Shown here in pieces: positions 5,891-6,767 of a stretch of 6,767 bases of DNA (position 1 is its first letter; each line of letters opens with the position of its first letter). Source of the stretch: Rhodospirillales bacterium (GTDB taxonomy: Bacteria; Pseudomonadota; Alphaproteobacteria; Acetobacterales; Acetobacteraceae). The notes beneath the pieces are model-generated. The model made no database searches and had not been told where the DNA came from. It saw only the letters and a program-made list of their open reading frames with translations. The stretch spans positions 1 to 6,767 of the forward strand of contig JAATGE010000394.1 of the NCBI GenBank assembly GCA_015654825.1. The letters are read 5' to 3'. Position numbers and translations under genes: made by a program.

Positions 5891-6670
5891 ATGTCATCCA
5901 AGGTCGAATTCGAACTCGCCGACGGCGTCGCCACCATTCGCCTGAATGATCCCGCGACCCTTAACGCGCTGACTACGCACGTCACCGACGCCCTGCATGA
6001 AGCGGTGCGCCGTGCGGCGCAGGAAGCGCGCGCCATGGTGCTATGCGGCGCCGGCCGCGGCTTCTGCAGCGGCTGGAACCTGACTACCGCCGCCCCCGAC
6101 GCGGCGCAGGAGTTCGATGCCGGCCGCGCGCTGGAAAATCACGTGAACCCGTTGATGCGAACGCTGCGCGACCTGCCCATACCCTGGATTTCGGCGGTGC
6201 ACGGCGCGGCTGCCGGCGTCGGCGCCAGCATCGCGCTGTGCGCAGACCTGATCGTCGCCGGCGAGACCGCGTACTTCCTGCAAGCGTTCCGCCGCATCGG
6301 CCTGGTGCCGGACGGGGGCGCGACCTGGCTGCTGGCGCAGTCCGCCGGACGCGCGCGCGCCATGGAACTGATGCTGCTGGGCGAAAAACTCCCGGCAGTG
6401 AGGGCGCTCGAATGGGGTTTGATCAACCGCGTGGTTCAGGATGCGGAGGTATTTAGTGCCGCCATGGCGCTGGCACGCGAATTGGCGGCCGGCCCCACAT
6501 TGGCGCTCGGCATGATCCGGCGCGCGGCGTGGGTCGCGACCGCCGCCGATCTGGAGACGGCGTTGAATACCGAGCGGGTACTGCAGACGGACGCCGGTCA
6601 CACGGCGGATTTCCGCGAGGGGGTAATGGCGTTTTTTGAGAAGCGGCCGGCGCGGTTTACCGGGAAGTAG
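5891..6670 (+). CDS. Enoyl-CoA hydratase/isomerase family protein, PaaG-like
   Basis: This 259-residue crotonase-fold enzyme acts on an acyl-CoA in the cytoplasm, normally as a trimer or hexamer. The oxyanion-hole segments are GRGFCSGWNL (55-64) and HGAAAGVGASIALCAD (104-119). The Glu pair of classical enoyl-CoA hydratases is absent: Ser113 and Phe133 occupy those places. Instead FRRIGLVPDGGATWLL (133-148) carries Asp141, the pattern of PaaG-type isomerases (1,2-epoxyphenylacetyl-CoA isomerase). GRARAMELMLLGEKL (153-167) and the C-terminal REGVMAFFEKR (242-252) with RFTGK also follow that group. Trp62-Asn63 replaces the common Ala/Gln-Asp after FCSG. The start at 5891 gives normal length, with a modest gggga five bases upstream. 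The frame stays open far upstream, but that part is antisense to the CoA-transferase gene. No other phenylacetate genes are present, so the true substrate may differ from PaaG's. Confidence 0.92.
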   Translation: MSSKVEFELADGVATIRLNDPATLNALTTHVTDALHEAVRRAAQEARAMVLCGAGRGFCSGWNLTTAAPDAAQEFDAGRALENHVNPLMRTLRDLPIPWISAVHGAAAGVGASIALCADLIVAGETAYFLQAFRRIGLVPDGGATWLLAQSAGRARAMELMLLGEKLPAVRALEWGLINRVVQDAEVFSAAMALARELAAGPTLALGMIRRAAWVATAADLETALNTERVLQTDAGHTADFREGVMAFFEKRPARFTGK

Positions 6671-6675
6671 GAAGG

Positions 6676-6693
6676 CCAGGGGCTCTGCCCCAT
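6676..6693. repeat. Copy of the short ggggc-tct-gcccc hairpin, possible terminator of the crotonase gene
   Basis: Stem ggggc (6679-6683) and gcccc (6687-6691) enclose a tct loop, six bases past the crotonase stop. The sequence gccaggg(g)ctctgccc matches the hairpin at 3023-3037 next to the MaoC stop. No T-run follows. It belongs to a repeat family with several members in this window. Confidence 0.6.
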
Positions 6694-6702
6694 AGGCGCG
6701 AA

Positions 6703-6738
6703 GATAAGGATTATAGAGCGAAATCAATGAGTTGAATT
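6703..6738 (-). promoter_or_regulatory. TATAAT box on the minus strand in the right-end spacer
   Basis: A perfect minus-strand TATAAT lies at 6715-6710 in a locally AT-rich stretch, with a poor -35 match (TTCAAC) about 15 bases upstream. A transcript would run antisense into the 3' end of the crotonase gene and meet the GC hairpin at 6676-6693 almost at once. It may be a chance match in AT-rich spacer DNA. Confidence 0.2.
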
Positions 6739-6754
6739 TTGGTGGCTTCGCCGA

Positions 6755-6767
6755 CCAGGGGGCTCTG
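6755..6767. repeat. Partial copy of the GC hairpin repeat, cut by the window end
   Basis: The last 13 bases, ccagggggctctg, repeat the left half of the hairpin at 6676-6693 (ccaggggctctg) with one extra G. They also match the left arm and loop of the one at 3024-3034. The right half lies beyond the window. Confidence 0.5.

Noticed and set aside
6041..6727. 228-residue minus-strand open frame opposite the crotonase gene
   Set aside because: It is antisense to a clear enzyme gene and has shadow-like Arg/Gly/Gln-rich composition with no family pattern.

Overview
The window is GC-rich DNA with strong G/C preference at third codon positions. Its gene content and intergenic repeats fit an alphaproteobacterium, most likely Acetobacteraceae. 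The family assignment rests on recalling two repeat styles seen in that family: paired A/T hairpins of the form cttcttttt..aaaaaagaag, and short GC hairpins of the form aggggc-tct-gcccct. It was not established by a search. There is no tRNA, rRNA, CRISPR array, transposase or phage gene.

Layout from left to right. (1) An M20-family metallodipeptidase on the minus strand (126-1520), followed on that strand by a possible terminator at the window edge. (2) An AT-rich spacer (1521-1699) with two back-to-back A/T hairpins. (3) A small secreted protein with a probable concanavalin A/LamG-like fold, minus strand (1700-2323). (4) A divergent spacer, then a MaoC/NodN-like hot-dog hydratase on the plus strand (2548-3009). 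(5) A compact composite inverted-repeat element (about 3017-3237) between convergent genes. Its core is a 44-bp arm pair with one mismatch, and each arm is flanked by two short hairpins. (6) An unnamed multi-pass membrane protein, minus strand (3247-4443), whose C-terminal half is an internal duplication of a two-helix unit. (7) A class III (CaiB/BaiF) CoA-transferase, minus strand (4550-5764). (8) A divergent 126-bp spacer, then a PaaG-like crotonase-family enzyme on the plus strand (5891-6670). (9) A 97-base tail with further copies of the short GC hairpin.

Three of the six genes are CoA-thioester enzymes: a hydratase, a CoA-transferase and an enoyl-CoA hydratase/isomerase. Together they could activate an acid as its CoA ester and hydrate or isomerise it. 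They are not in one operon, however, and no substrate can be read from the window. The dipeptidase and the secreted protein look like separate single-gene units. The observations most worth following up are the composite inverted-repeat element, where paired hairpins differ by compensatory changes, and the internally duplicated membrane protein.
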